Source: Alligator mississippiensis (taxonomy: Eukaryota > Chordata > Crocodylia > Alligatoridae). Taken from it: a DNA stretch of 64,000 nucleotides. The position numbers and the translations under genes were made by a program. The notes beneath the pieces were generated by a model. That model saw nothing but the letters and a program-made list of their open reading frames with translations, searched no databases and was not told where the DNA came from. Below are positions 1-11,600 of this stretch, piece by piece (within the stretch, counting starts at the first letter, position 1; every line of letters begins with the position of its first letter). Location: contig NC_081831.1 in the NCBI RefSeq assembly GCF_030867095.1, positions 20,064,001 through 20,128,000 of the forward strand, read 5' to 3'.

Positions 1-150
1 AAATCTTTTCCAAAGATTCAGAGAGCTTTGAATCAATTTGGACCTTTTTATTGGTCCCCTGATTCAATTTGGATTTGGAGATTCGGCCACCAAATTAGGC
101 CGAATCTCCTCCAAATCGAATCACCACTTGAAGTTTGCACAGCCCTGCCA
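1..150. repeat. Palindromic dispersed repeat, partial
   Basis: AT-rich sequence built around the motif GATTCGGCC and its complement. Positions 78-88 and 98-108 form a perfect 11-bp inverted repeat with a 9-nt loop, and the pairing continues outward after a 3-nt offset. The edge reads into 'cacagccct', a phrase I associate with interspersed reptile repeats; a similar 'gggctgtgcaaaac' lies at 43652. The left edge is cut by the window. Family not identified. Confidence 0.5.
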
Positions 151-1761
151 TGCATTAAATAAATGCCTGGCCCAGAGTCCAACTTAGTCTAGGCCTAGCC
201 TAGGCCTTCTCCTGTTTGCAATCCCCCCAAGATCCTGCTCCTTCATGCTGCTTGTATTACCCCAGTTTGTCTCCACCTTTCACTGCCGCCTGGGTGGCTT
301 TGCCAGCCCTGTGCACTTTAGGTTAAGTTAGGTCAGAATAAGAGGACAGTTAATGAAGTTCTTGAGTATAGAGAGCAGAAGGTAAAACAAGACCAGATGG
401 GACATTGGCTTTTACTTAACCTATAGCATATGTTAGAACCTGAAGACAGAAGTTTCTTGGTGTTAGGCTTCCTTCAGAAAAGGAACTTCCAGCTCCATCA
501 CTCGAATAGACCATGCAGACTCTTGACCCCACCTCTAGGAATTGGATTACTTCCCCTCTCCATTCTCTATGGCTGCAGTGGAAATGATGTGGGTATATTC
601 ACACATGGACTTATTAACCCTGAGATACATGCATGCACCGTGCTCACCTCCCCTCTCCCACCAGAGTGCAGATGCACAACAAACACTGGCCTGCAGACAG
701 ATGCAGCCTTGTATACCCACATACTCAAGTATCCCTGGAGGTGGACATTAGTTGGGAAATTCTAGGGGCTTGTTGGGATTTGCTGATCAGGCAGAATAAA
801 CCTGGCTCTATATGCCTTTCTTGGTAAGGAAACACTATTTCTCAGTCTGCCCTGAAAAAGATATTGGTAACAAAATCTCTCATTTTTGCATGCAGTCCCC
901 GAAATTTCTAGAAATGTGCTTTCATCTGTCCCCTGGGCCAAGCATACATCTCCTTGTGGAAGAAAGTTACTGGAATCCAGGAGGCTGAGAGCTAGTTTGT
1001 TTATGGCTCCACTTTCAATACACAGGATTTCATTGGTCCCACAAGGTGATCTTGCTTGCAACTGGAGTCTTTGCCATTTTAAAATGAAAGTCCTGTAGTA
1101 ATTGCTTGGCAGCCTGCTTGCAGCATAGTGAACAGCACTCATAGCATTCTGTTCCTCATAGTTGCAATGAGAGCTGAGCTGGAAATAAGTTTTCATTCTG
1201 CATTTTTTTAATTAAAAAAAAAAAAGAAACCCTCCCTTAAATTGGGCCAAAAGAGTCAAAATCCTGAAAATTTTTGCAAACCAAAAATCTGTTCAAATCC
1301 AGTGGATGGTTTTGTTCAGATGTTTTGGGAACATTGTGTTTTGATTTTAATCTTTTTAATTGTTTTACTTTAACTTTAGTTTCATTCTTGTGTTCTTGTA
1401 AATTCCAGCTGCAATGCCTTGTGGCAGCCTTGGGGGATTTCCATCCCTGGGAATGCTGGGAGGGTTTATTCCAGTATAAGCCTTTTGTCTACAGAGGCAT
1501 GAGAAAAAGTAGTATCTCAGATCATTAGTGAATTGAGTCAGAGGTGGGTGCCATCCAAAGTGCATCCTGAATCCAGCAGACAAAATGGCAGGCCATGTTA
1601 GAAGGAGAGGCTCAGGACAGGATTAGCTTTAACAGAGGTATGCAGGGAATCTGGGACAAGGCTTACCAGTGCTACTAAGGGTATGGATCCTTCTGGCCCA
1701 GCAGTTTCTGTACACTAAGTTCACAAACAAGTATTCAAATACCCTTGTCTCAATGACCGTA

Positions 1762-2047
1762 CTAGTGATTCCCAACCAGGGGGCCATAAGAAACTGTTGA
1801 GGGTGCTGTACAACTGTTAGGTATGCAAACACCTAAACATGATGCACAAGAGAAACCCAAAGATTTCAAATAGAATTCATACCATCAAAAACATTCGTGC
1901 CTCTTTCCATGCTCTTTGCAACAGAGAAACTGCTCTGTTATTTTTTCACACTCAATAAATGAGTGAAAAAGACTAGTGGGTATTTTCCAAACAATGCCTC
2001 GAGTCTTACAAGTGGTGCCATGAATTACAAATGTTGAGAATCATTAG
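1762..2047. mobile_element. Short non-autonomous hAT-like element
   Basis: The left end reads ctagtgattcccaac and the right end, reverse-complemented, reads ctaatgattctcaac. This is a pair of imperfect terminal inverted repeats of the Charlie-like 'agtggttctcaacc' kind seen elsewhere in the window. No coding capacity. The flanking 8-mers do not match clearly, so this copy is old or its ends are slightly misplaced. Confidence 0.5.
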
Positions 2048-2559
2048 GCTATATATTCTGAGGAGAAGTAACAATAATGTTATAAATAGATGCTTTATGA
2101 AGTTCTGAGTTTGGACCCTCACCTTTGGCAGGGACTCAATATTGTGCCGAGGCAAAATGATCAACTGCCAAGAGCAGGGGATGGATAGGGATTCCCTCAC
2201 TAACCTGACTCCAGGTGGCCATGGGGCAATGCTGGGAGAAGGTTGAGTTTCAACATGAGGGCCCCTCAAGGAGCTGGGGGGTATCATGCTCCAGAATCAC
2301 GTAGATCTAGATATGAAGGCATCCGAGACGTGTAGTCCCCCATCCTACTCGTACAGATGGGACCTGGTCTGCATGTGTATAGGGATGCTCACATCAGAAG
2401 CCTCCCTATGCCAAGATAGCTCAGTATCTGTGGATACTTGGCTGCTGTAGACTGTGGGGTCAGGGAAGGTATAGCTACACCAGCCAGTGAGCAAGCTCTC
2501 CCTAATCAGCCATTAATTCCTCTAACTCTCCCTCTCTCTGCTTTGAATCCATATAACAG

Positions 2560-2687
2560 AAGCTTGGATTGAGAAGCCCTCCTTTGGGAAGCCCTTGGAG
2601 GAGCATCTGGCAGTCAGTGGGAGGGAAATCGCCTTCCCCATTGAGGCATGTGTGACCATGCTGCTTGAGTGTGGCATGCAGGAGGAG
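2560..2687 (+). CDS. ARHGAP44: ARHGAP44 exon a: start of RhoGAP domain
   Basis: Acceptor 'ccatataacag', donor 'GAG|gtgagt'. The exon is 128 nt: two bases finish a codon from the missing upstream exon, then 42 codons run from AWIEKPSFGKPLEEH to LLECGMQEE. SGREIAFPIEACVTMLLECG is the usual opening of the RICH-family RhoGAP domain. It ends in phase 0 and joins directly to GLFR. Confidence 0.95.
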
Positions 2688-5600
2688 GTGAGTAGGGGGA
2701 CCCACCTCCCCTCCCAGCTGGACTATTTTATTCCAAAACAAATACTTTAATGCTTTTTTTTTCTCCAACTCTCCCAAGACAAACACTAATACATGCCTGA
2801 ACATAGGTTAAGTCAGAGCAGTCATTATGGTACAAGAATAATAATCATCCTTTTTGGCATTAAGATCTATGAAAAGTACCCCCCTTTATTTCTCTACTCA
2901 TTCTTCCTAGTGTTTCCAGAATTTCAAGCCAACTTAAACATTCAAAAGTCATGGGTTAGGTTTCCAAGAATTTGAATCAAGCCCCTGCTCTTCTCCCTCT
3001 GTTCCTATTTGCAGCCTTTAGTTTAATTATAAGAGTGAAGATTGCAGCCTTCTGAATCATTAAATAAACGTCTTTGGAAATTGGGTTGTGATCATAGTAT
3101 TTTCTAACCTGTGGCACGTGTAACCTTGCGGGTAATGTGGCAAATTTCTAGAAGCAGAAGGAAAAAGGGAAATATATATAGAGGAAAAGAAGAAAAAGAA
3201 AATATGAAAATAGCTCTATAGTATAGAATAGTCACCTAGTCCAGTCCCATGTACAAATGCAGGACACATTATTCCTAAAACATCCCATGCAAATGCTTAT
3301 CTTGGCTCTCTTTAGAAACCTCTAATGAAAGAGATTCCCCAGCTTGTTCCATTGTCTTACCATTCCAACACTTTTCCTAAGTTTTAATTTAAATCTGCTT
3401 TGTTGTAGTTTAAAGCCATTGCTTCATGTCCTGTCCTCTGTGGCAAGGGAGAAGAGTTGTTCACCCTTTTTATATCTCTTAGGTTGTTGGAGAAGTTGCT
3501 GTGTGGTTGTAATGACCTGCAGTGCTACTTGTTATTATGCATCACACGGAGTCATAAGAATATACAACAATTTTACAAACTTAAGAGATACATGGCCACC
3601 AAAAAATTAAAACCCCTCATCTAAGACATTGTGCATGTGTAAATCAGGAACATTTCCACTAAAATCAGTGGGGAGATACTGGTGTAAGAGAGAGCAAAGA
3701 CAGGTCTCAAGTCTCAGATCTCTTGCTTTTTCCCACTTCGGTAGAGAGCAAGGAAGATAGGAAAGTAAATTCTGCATTTTCAGAACAGCTAAAACCAGAC
3801 CAAACTTAGATATGCAATTCTCATGGACTAAGCAGGCCCAATGCATTGTGATGTAAATGGCTCAGAGAGTACACGTGGTTAAGCAGCTTAGTTCAAAGTT
3901 ATTCTCTTGCCCAAGTTCATCTCCAGCAGGAGATGATCATATGAGCATTTGATCTACAGCAGGAACAAATTAATTCGACAGTGTTTAAGGCCCTGGCAGA
4001 CATTACAATAAGACATACCTAATTTGTTAATCACACCATAAATAGTAACCCTGCCACACATTCAGACAAGTAGTGATGCAACAAAATAGGAAATAAACCG
4101 CAAAAATATTCCACAAAATACGGGTAAAATGTTTGTGGTTCATTTCTAGCATGCCTTAAATTGAATGTATGGCAAGGTAGCCTTGCCGTGCACCATGATG
4201 CAGGCTGCATAGCACGGCTTGGTTGACAGCTTCTCCATGTTCGCAGGATGACAATTGTGTGGTGCAGCCCTGCACTCTGCAAGTTTCAAGGTGCCAAGTT
4301 GAGGGGAGCTCATTAGCTGGGCTGAGGTGCTGGGTCCCTGCAATCCAGCATGGCACTTGCTGCCCTTGCTCTGCAGCTCTGGTGGGGGCTGAGGAACAAG
4401 GTACATTCTGGTGTCTGATCATGGTGAGTCACAGGGTCACTGGGACCTAGCAGGTTGACTGCCTTGCCCTGCTGCTCCCAGGGAGCTGTGGAGCAAGGGG
4501 CTTGACACATCCCAGCCATGAGGACCCTGGGATAGGTGAGCACTTTGCTGATCTCAGGGTCCCAGTATACCAGGGTCTTTAAAAAGCATGTGCAGCCCAG
4601 CTGCACACCTGGTGTTCTGACATCCCTGGCACATGGGGATCCGAATAACAGGGAACCTCTCCCTGATCCCAGTGTGTTGGGACCTTAAAAAGCTGCATGT
4701 GCAGTTGGGCAGCAAATTAAGTTTTCTGATATCCCAGTGCACTGGGTCTGGGACTGTGACCACACCAGCATCTCAAATTGGCTCCAGTGAGGTCCCAGGG
4801 CTGAGATCAACCATTGCCGATCATCCCAGCCCCAGGACCTCACCAGAGCCAGTTTGAGATGTGGTGAGGTCCTTGCAGTTGTCATGCAGTATTGTTAGCC
4901 CCAGCTCCGGGACTGCACTGACATCTTAAACTGGCTCCTGTGCAGTCCTTGGGCTGGGACTGACAGTCAACTAATTGTTGGTCCCAGCCTTGGGACCACA
5001 GTGGTTCCACACCGGCTGTGGGCCCCCAGGTTTCGGCTTGCTGGTGCAGGGAAGCCTGGGATCTTTGGCCCCCTGCTCCCCCGACACTGGCAAATAGTTA
5101 ATGGTATGGTTGGGATCTGATCCCAAAATCACGACTCCTGCCATGAGCATGTAGTGTGTGACTGGGATGTGTTGGGATTACAGATCAGATCCTCTGGTGC
5201 CATTAAATGAACATGTGCCAGGGGCTTAAGATTTTAGCTTTCATTTGCTCAGCATCTTGCAGTCCTGAGCAGCACCTTTCATAGGGCAAGTGAGCATCCA
5301 GCTGTTCCACAGGGCTGTTCCTGTAACACAAGTGGCTGATTAGATAACACTTCCCACCCCTCCCTTATGGTTTCAGCATTTAGAGTCTGTTGATCTGCCT
5401 TTGGTCGGCTCATTTTCCTAACAGTGCCACATTTTTCCTAGGACAGTTGGTCTCAGTTATTTATCAGCATTTTGGAGGCCCAGATAATTCCTTGTCTACA
5501 GAAAGTATATTGCTGTTCAGAACCACATGGGCAAATTTGCCTTTTCTTTTTGTTTGCCTTGAAATAAGAGTGGGAAAGCAGGAAACATGATTTCAAGACC

Positions 5601-8600
5601 CGAGGAATTGGAGCATAATCTACTGGATTCATTTGCATGCACAATGTCCTTTTTATGACAGTCCTTTCTTAGAGACAGACACATTAGAAAGTTTCCTGTC
5701 CCTCATCATTAGACAGAAACCGGGACTGAATGGATGATGGAGAAACCAACCTTCATAGGTTTGGTGAAGCACCTGTAGACTCTCAGAATTATTTACAATT
5801 CTTTCATCTGTAGATTTGGGCTGAAAATCTTCTCAGACCACAAGCTCCTGATTGTCTTCTGATTTGTTTTCTTCGGGGGAGGGGGCAGGGGAGCTGGGTT
5901 GACTGGAGAAAAGGTTAAAAGAAGCAGAGGCTTTGCTTTTCCAGACTCTGCCAGAATTGAGAAAAGCAGCTGAGAAATTGAAAACCTGACTTTAAAAAAT
6001 ATTGAGAGGCATCTTGGAATCTCCAAATCAGTTTGGTTTGATTTTGGGTCACAGCTTTGGGCTGCTTCCTCCTCTATGCTGATTAGATCATTCATCTCTG
6101 TAGCTGATCCTGCCAATAGCAAACCTTTGTGCTTTCCCCTACATTGCCCCCCTCCTTGCAAGGAGCTCCCTGCAGACCTTTGCAAAGCCATCTCACGGAC
6201 CTTTAAATCCCTTCTTTGCTGTGCTCTCCATTAAAACCTAGGTGACAATTAGTGCTGGTTCCTAGCCTGTTGACCTCATTTTCTTGTGCTTCCTCCGTGT
6301 CCGTCTGTTTTCCCTTGTCTCAGATTGAAAGCTCTTTGGGACCATCTTGTGGTTCTGTGTTTGTACAGCATTTAGCACAATCAGTCCATGACTGAAGTTT
6401 CTCAGTGCAATTACAGTTCAAATAATAATGAGGGGAAAAAACAGTAGCTTCAGTAAGACCTACTGATTGGTTTGTTTTAGATCATGAACTGGGCCATTCA
6501 TGCTTCCCTCACAGTTCAACCTCTTAGTGAGCCTAGGCTACTCACAAAGCAGAGATTAGCTGTTCACCTAATTAGATCTATGTTCCCAGAATCCCACTGT
6601 GCCCTAATAATTCCTAAATCTGTCCCCTCATTTTCTCAGGCAGGCACATTGAAGAATGCAAAAACGTCTAATTCTGGCCATTGCTTGTCAAAGCTAGGAA
6701 GGACAGAATTTTGTTTATATCAGCAGATGAATCGAGCATGACTGAAGATACCCTGGATGCACAGACTTCTAGAGAACAAGTGACCTCCTCTCCGCCCTGG
6801 CCTGATTTTGCCCTACATCAGGGGTGGGCAAAATATGGCCCGTGGGCCAGATCTGGCCCATGGAGGGACTTTGTCCTGCCCACAGCCGATCCCTCAGTTC
6901 TGCCTAGCCCAGGCGCTGTCCAACCTGTGGCATGTCCTGTCACCCCCTGGGCATGCAGCAGGGCTGGGGCAGCTCCACAGCTGGACTGCCTTTCTAGGCA
7001 ACCTAGACAGTGGCAGCTCCTAGCTGTCACCACTGCTGGCACCAGCCCCATGGTACTGGCAGGGACCCGTGCACACAGCTCCAACCCTGGCCTGCCCCAC
7101 AGCCACTCCAGACTCGGCCCGCTGGTGTGGACCAGCTCCAGACCAGCCGGATCTGCATGCACAGCGCTGACCTGGGCCTGCCCCGCACCTGCTCCAGACT
7201 CACCCACCCGCGCAGAGCAGTGGCAGAAGCAGTGGCTGGGCAGAAGCTGCTGCTTGGCACAGAGGAAAAGCGGCTCCTCTCCCGCATCACTGCTGAGCCT
7301 CTCTTGCTGCAGCCGCCCAGAGCCCATGCCTGCACTGCCCTGCGGCTCCTCTTCACTACCACCGCTGCCCTGCTGCGCGGCTCAGAGGTGACGGTGGCAG
7401 AGAGGAGCCACAGGGCAGCCCAGGCACAGGCCGGGGTCTGGGTTGTGTGCACGGGTTCTGGCTGGTCCACTTCAGCTAGGGTGAATCTGGAGCGGGCACG
7501 GGGCAGGCCAGGGTTGGGCCGGGACCAGGGCTGGGGCTATGTGCTGTTGGCAGTGGCAGGGAGGAGCCACAGGGTGCGTGGGCTCCAAGCTGTTGCTAGG
7601 GAGAGGTAGAGGGGGGTACTGACCTTCCTGCAGCAGCTCCCCCGAACTGCCTATGTGGCCTGCAGGCCCAAATAATTGCCCACCCCTGCCCTACATTGTA
7701 AACTGTAGGAACTGAGGTTTGACCCTAGCTTACTTAAAAAGGCATCCCTCCATTGGTGCTGACTTACAAGAGTTTGTGTATCTAAATCTATAACTGCATT
7801 TAAGTTCTGAGTCCAGGTTAGATGAGTTCAAAAGAAATGATTTCCACACTTCCTCAGGCAATAGTTTTCTAATAAACCTCATCCTGTGTGCAGTACTCAG
7901 ACTATAATCACAAGGATGGATTTTCAGCTCACGCTAAGGTCAAGCTGCAATCTGGGCCATCGGGGCTCCATGTTTGTCTTGCTGTTGCCTTGGTATTAGG
8001 AGTTTCTCAGAGCCTGACAACTCTCCTGTTTCTCTTGTCCTAAGGGTCTCTTCAGGGTGGCTCCCTCCGCCTCCAAGTTAAAGAAACTCAAAGCCGCTCT
8101 AGACTGCTGTGTAGTGGATGTGCAAGAGTATTCAGCCGACCCGCATGCCATTGCAGGTAAAGGGCATCTCCCCTCTGACACTCCAGCCTTCAGTACTGGC
8201 AGTTTGCATTTCTGTTTATGATCCCTTCCCATCCAAGGGACCGTTAATGAACTGAGCCCCTGCAGCAGGGAAATCCTCTTGTTGAGAGCTGGTTGGGAAT
8301 TTTCCAGCAGTACATTGTACACTGAAAAATACTGATTCATCCAAAGGAAATTTTTGAAAGAAACATATAGCTTTTGACCAAAGTTTTCTTTAAAAAAAAA
8401 AGAAGTATTCTGGTTCTGTGTGTCAACATTAATTTTTGTTTCAGTTTCATTTGAGTGTGTTTGATAGTGGATATAAATATAAAATAAAAGAATTGAAACC
8501 AGAGTGGCTCATTTCAGTCCAACAAGATAAAAATATTTTTATTGACCTACATCATTTATTTTTAATTATGTTTCTTAGGAAATTTTGAAACTGTTTTGTT

Positions 8601-11600
8601 ATAGCTCTGTTCTAGAACAGAGAAAAGATTTGGAAATTGTGACATTTTTCTATGATTTCCCTCCCAGAACACGCCCAACTCCTAGTACTGTCTTGTGCAG
8701 CTGTGCACTTGAGATCCACTGCTGTATTTTCTAAACAGCAAGGAAAAAGGAAGCACCCTTCAGTAGGGACCTCATATAAGGGTTAATAGCTCTGCCTGAT
8801 AGGAAAAAGTCAAAAATGACCTTTTTTGGCATTTTATTATATAGCTTTTCAAATGATCAGGTCACTTGAGTAAAGCTATTTAAAGAAAAAAAAGAGAAAG
8901 AGAGAATCTGAACTCATTTGCCCCATTTATTTCTACCTTTGAGAAAAAATAGAACAGTTGGGTAGTCTTCATTATATATTTATATCTAATATAACTCTAG
9001 CTGTACATTGTGTAAAACAATTATCTAGTTCTTTAACTGAAAACAAAGGATGGAATGATGTTCTCGCAGTAATATATATCCAGAAAAACTCTGTTCTGGA
9101 ATTAATCCTGGTTTCCTGCAGCGTGATGAAAAAAATTGGCCCATTGCCTCTCAACATAAAACAATAGGGTGTCTGATAAACAAGCACTGAAGAAGCTACG
9201 TAATGATATATTAGGCCTAACGTGGGATAGAAACACTAATGGATTTGGCAGTTAGTATGGAAAATAAATGTGACCTCTGCTTAAACACTGATTTCATGTA
9301 CACGTTATACAAGGGCTGAACAACTTCTAAGTGCTGGGGGCACACCAGCAGGGGTTATATGCTACCAGTCAAGCCACAGGTTATTGGGCCGCATAGACAT
9401 TTTCTCCCACCCAGTACTGCAAAGTACAGCCATGAGGGCACCCTTCCCTGTCATTGCTGTACTAGGCACCCCACCCCCTGCTGTAGCACATGAGCAGGCA
9501 AGCACAATTCAAACCCTCCCCACCCAGGTGCAGCACATGCCCTGGAGGGCACCCTACCACCACTGTTGCAGCACACAGACACTGGCTCCCTTGCATGGCC
9601 TCGTACTTAGCCTCAGCTCCCTTAGCTGCTCATTTTGTTGCCTTGCCCCCCTGGGGGGGAGGCAGGCAGTGGCAACTGGAGAAGGAAGGGGGAGTCTAGA
9701 AACTGGGGGCAGTGGCAGCCGAACAGGACCCCAGGGGCCACAACTTAACGACTCGTGAGCTTCACCCTCATGTACCAGCTGGCTTTAGATTTCCCAAATA
9801 AAGTCAGTACTTCTCAATCTTCAGTTTCCTCAAACTGTTATGTTGTCTTTGTTTTCCTTGCTTGCCTACAATTCTGTTTGCTGCAAAAGAGAAAGAAAAT
9901 GTCATTTTGATTTCAGTAGTTTCATAATGTTTATTAATTTTCCTGATTCCCTGATGTTAGCCAGTGGATTTGTCTGGTGCATTTTAAAGACTCTAAATGT
10001 ACTCAGATAGATGCAAAATCTGTTTTGTTCAGAAAAGTTATGGGTGATGCTGAAGAAACGTAAATACTATTATGATAGCCATGAGGCATTCTGCAAATTG
10101 GGTGATGAGCATTGGATAAATGGCTAGATACACCTATATGTTTGCATGTGTGCGCACACATACGCCATCAAGTTTCAAAACTGGTTCTTACAGATTCTGT
10201 GACTAAAAAAAATGCTGGACAAATAAAGTCTTCTCTGTAATGTTAAGCTGCTGTTCCTTTCTGGATTAGAGATGGTTTCCCTACCCTTTCAGGCTTTTAC
10301 CTGGGACATGCTGAGGACACCCTCAGTTGGTAGCAATATCAGTGGCAGCAGAGGGTGCTCAGTGCTTTGCAGGATTGATCCCTAATGAAATGAGTCTGAT
10401 CTTGCTCCTATTAAAGCAAATGGCAAAGTTGTCTTGGAATTGCAGCTGAAGCAGGCTGTACACTGCTGCTACAATGAGTGCTATTCTGTGACTATTACTG
10501 ATATGAATTATTGTGGGTGCAGGTTGGGGTGTTATAGAAGTGACAAAAAGACCAGATAGATGTAGGTAGAAAGTATGCATGGCTGTGATCATATATTATT
10601 ATATTTTAAGATTGGTGTTGGACTAATGGGCTATTTGGGATTCACATTTTGAGAAACTTATGAGTAAATGAGTTGAAAAAAGGAGTCAAAATGATTCATT
10701 CTAATCTCACTGCCCCAAAAGAGGAAAAAGAGAAAGTAACTGACAGCAGGAATGATAAAAACCTGAATTTTTGTCACAGTTATTAGCATTCTAATTAGGG
10801 CAGTTTTGGTTATTGTTGAAATAACAATAGTGAGGCTGCTCTGAAGCTGCCATTAAGGCAGACAGAACCTAGACCCTGACCTCTGTGCTTTGCTGTAGGG
10901 GCTAGAATCCAACCCCAGGTGCAGCACAAGTCCCCTGCAGTTCCTGCCCAGAAAGCCTTACTTTGGTCCTAAATGGCCAGCATTGCCTTTTGTTTTCTAG
11001 GAGCACTGAAGTCCTATCTCCGAGAGCTGCCAGAGCCTCTCATGACCTTTGAACTTTATGAAGAATGGATTCAAGCCTCCAAGTAAGTTCCCAATATGAC
11101 TTCCTGGGTTCATTCAGGTACAGATTTCAAAGGTGTTCCATTTGTCAGGGTATTCAGATTTGAGGCCCCATTTCTTGAGAAGAGTCAAGGACTCAGCAAA
11201 GCTAATGGTCCAGCCATGTGATGAGCTGACAAATTAATCCTCTGCTCTTCTTCCCTTCCTAGCATCCAGGACCAAGATAAGAGGCTGCAGGCCCTATGGA
11301 ATGCCTGTGAAAAATTGCCCAAGACCAACTACAACAACATCAGGTCAGTGCATGGGTGGGCACATGCATTTGTGTGTGCATGCACATGCAACAGGGACAC
11401 TTAGACCATGTCTCCATGCACAGTTGCCAAGTTTGGCATGAAGTATGACTTTAAAGCATGTTGTTGAACCCCCTGGAGCCCCTGCTGAAATGTGTGCACA
11501 TCACATTTCAGTGTAAACCATATTTATTGTGATTTTGCTTAAGTGAATTTAATTGAATGAAGAGCATTACTGTGGACTGTGCCTCCCTTTGTGCCAGGTG

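Larger units (their letters stand above)
1..2559. other. ARHGAP44 intron (3' part), no exon seen
   Basis: Sequence upstream of the first recognised exon. It holds the palindromic repeat at 1-150 and a short hAT-like element at 1762-2047. No splice-bounded reading frame resembling the end of a BAR domain was found, so the preceding exon should lie left of the window. Confidence 0.7.
2688..8044. other. ARHGAP44 intron with repeats
   Basis: Holds an antisense CR1/L3-like fragment (about 3225-3480), a GC-richer palindromic region (about 4150-5100), an L2/MIR tail (about 6290-6425) and an 870-bp hAT element (6819-7688). The long GC-rich open frames at 6.8-7.6 kb lie wholly inside the transposon and are not genes. 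Confidence 0.8.

Noticed and set aside
762-1196. 144-codon antisense open frame
   Set aside because: No recognised motif, no splice signals of note, AT-rich intron sequence.
6681-7609. Open frames of 236 and 199 codons on the + strand and others on the minus strand
   Set aside because: They lie almost entirely inside the hAT element at 6819-7688, overlap in several frames on both strands, and are low-complexity products of GC-rich repeat DNA.
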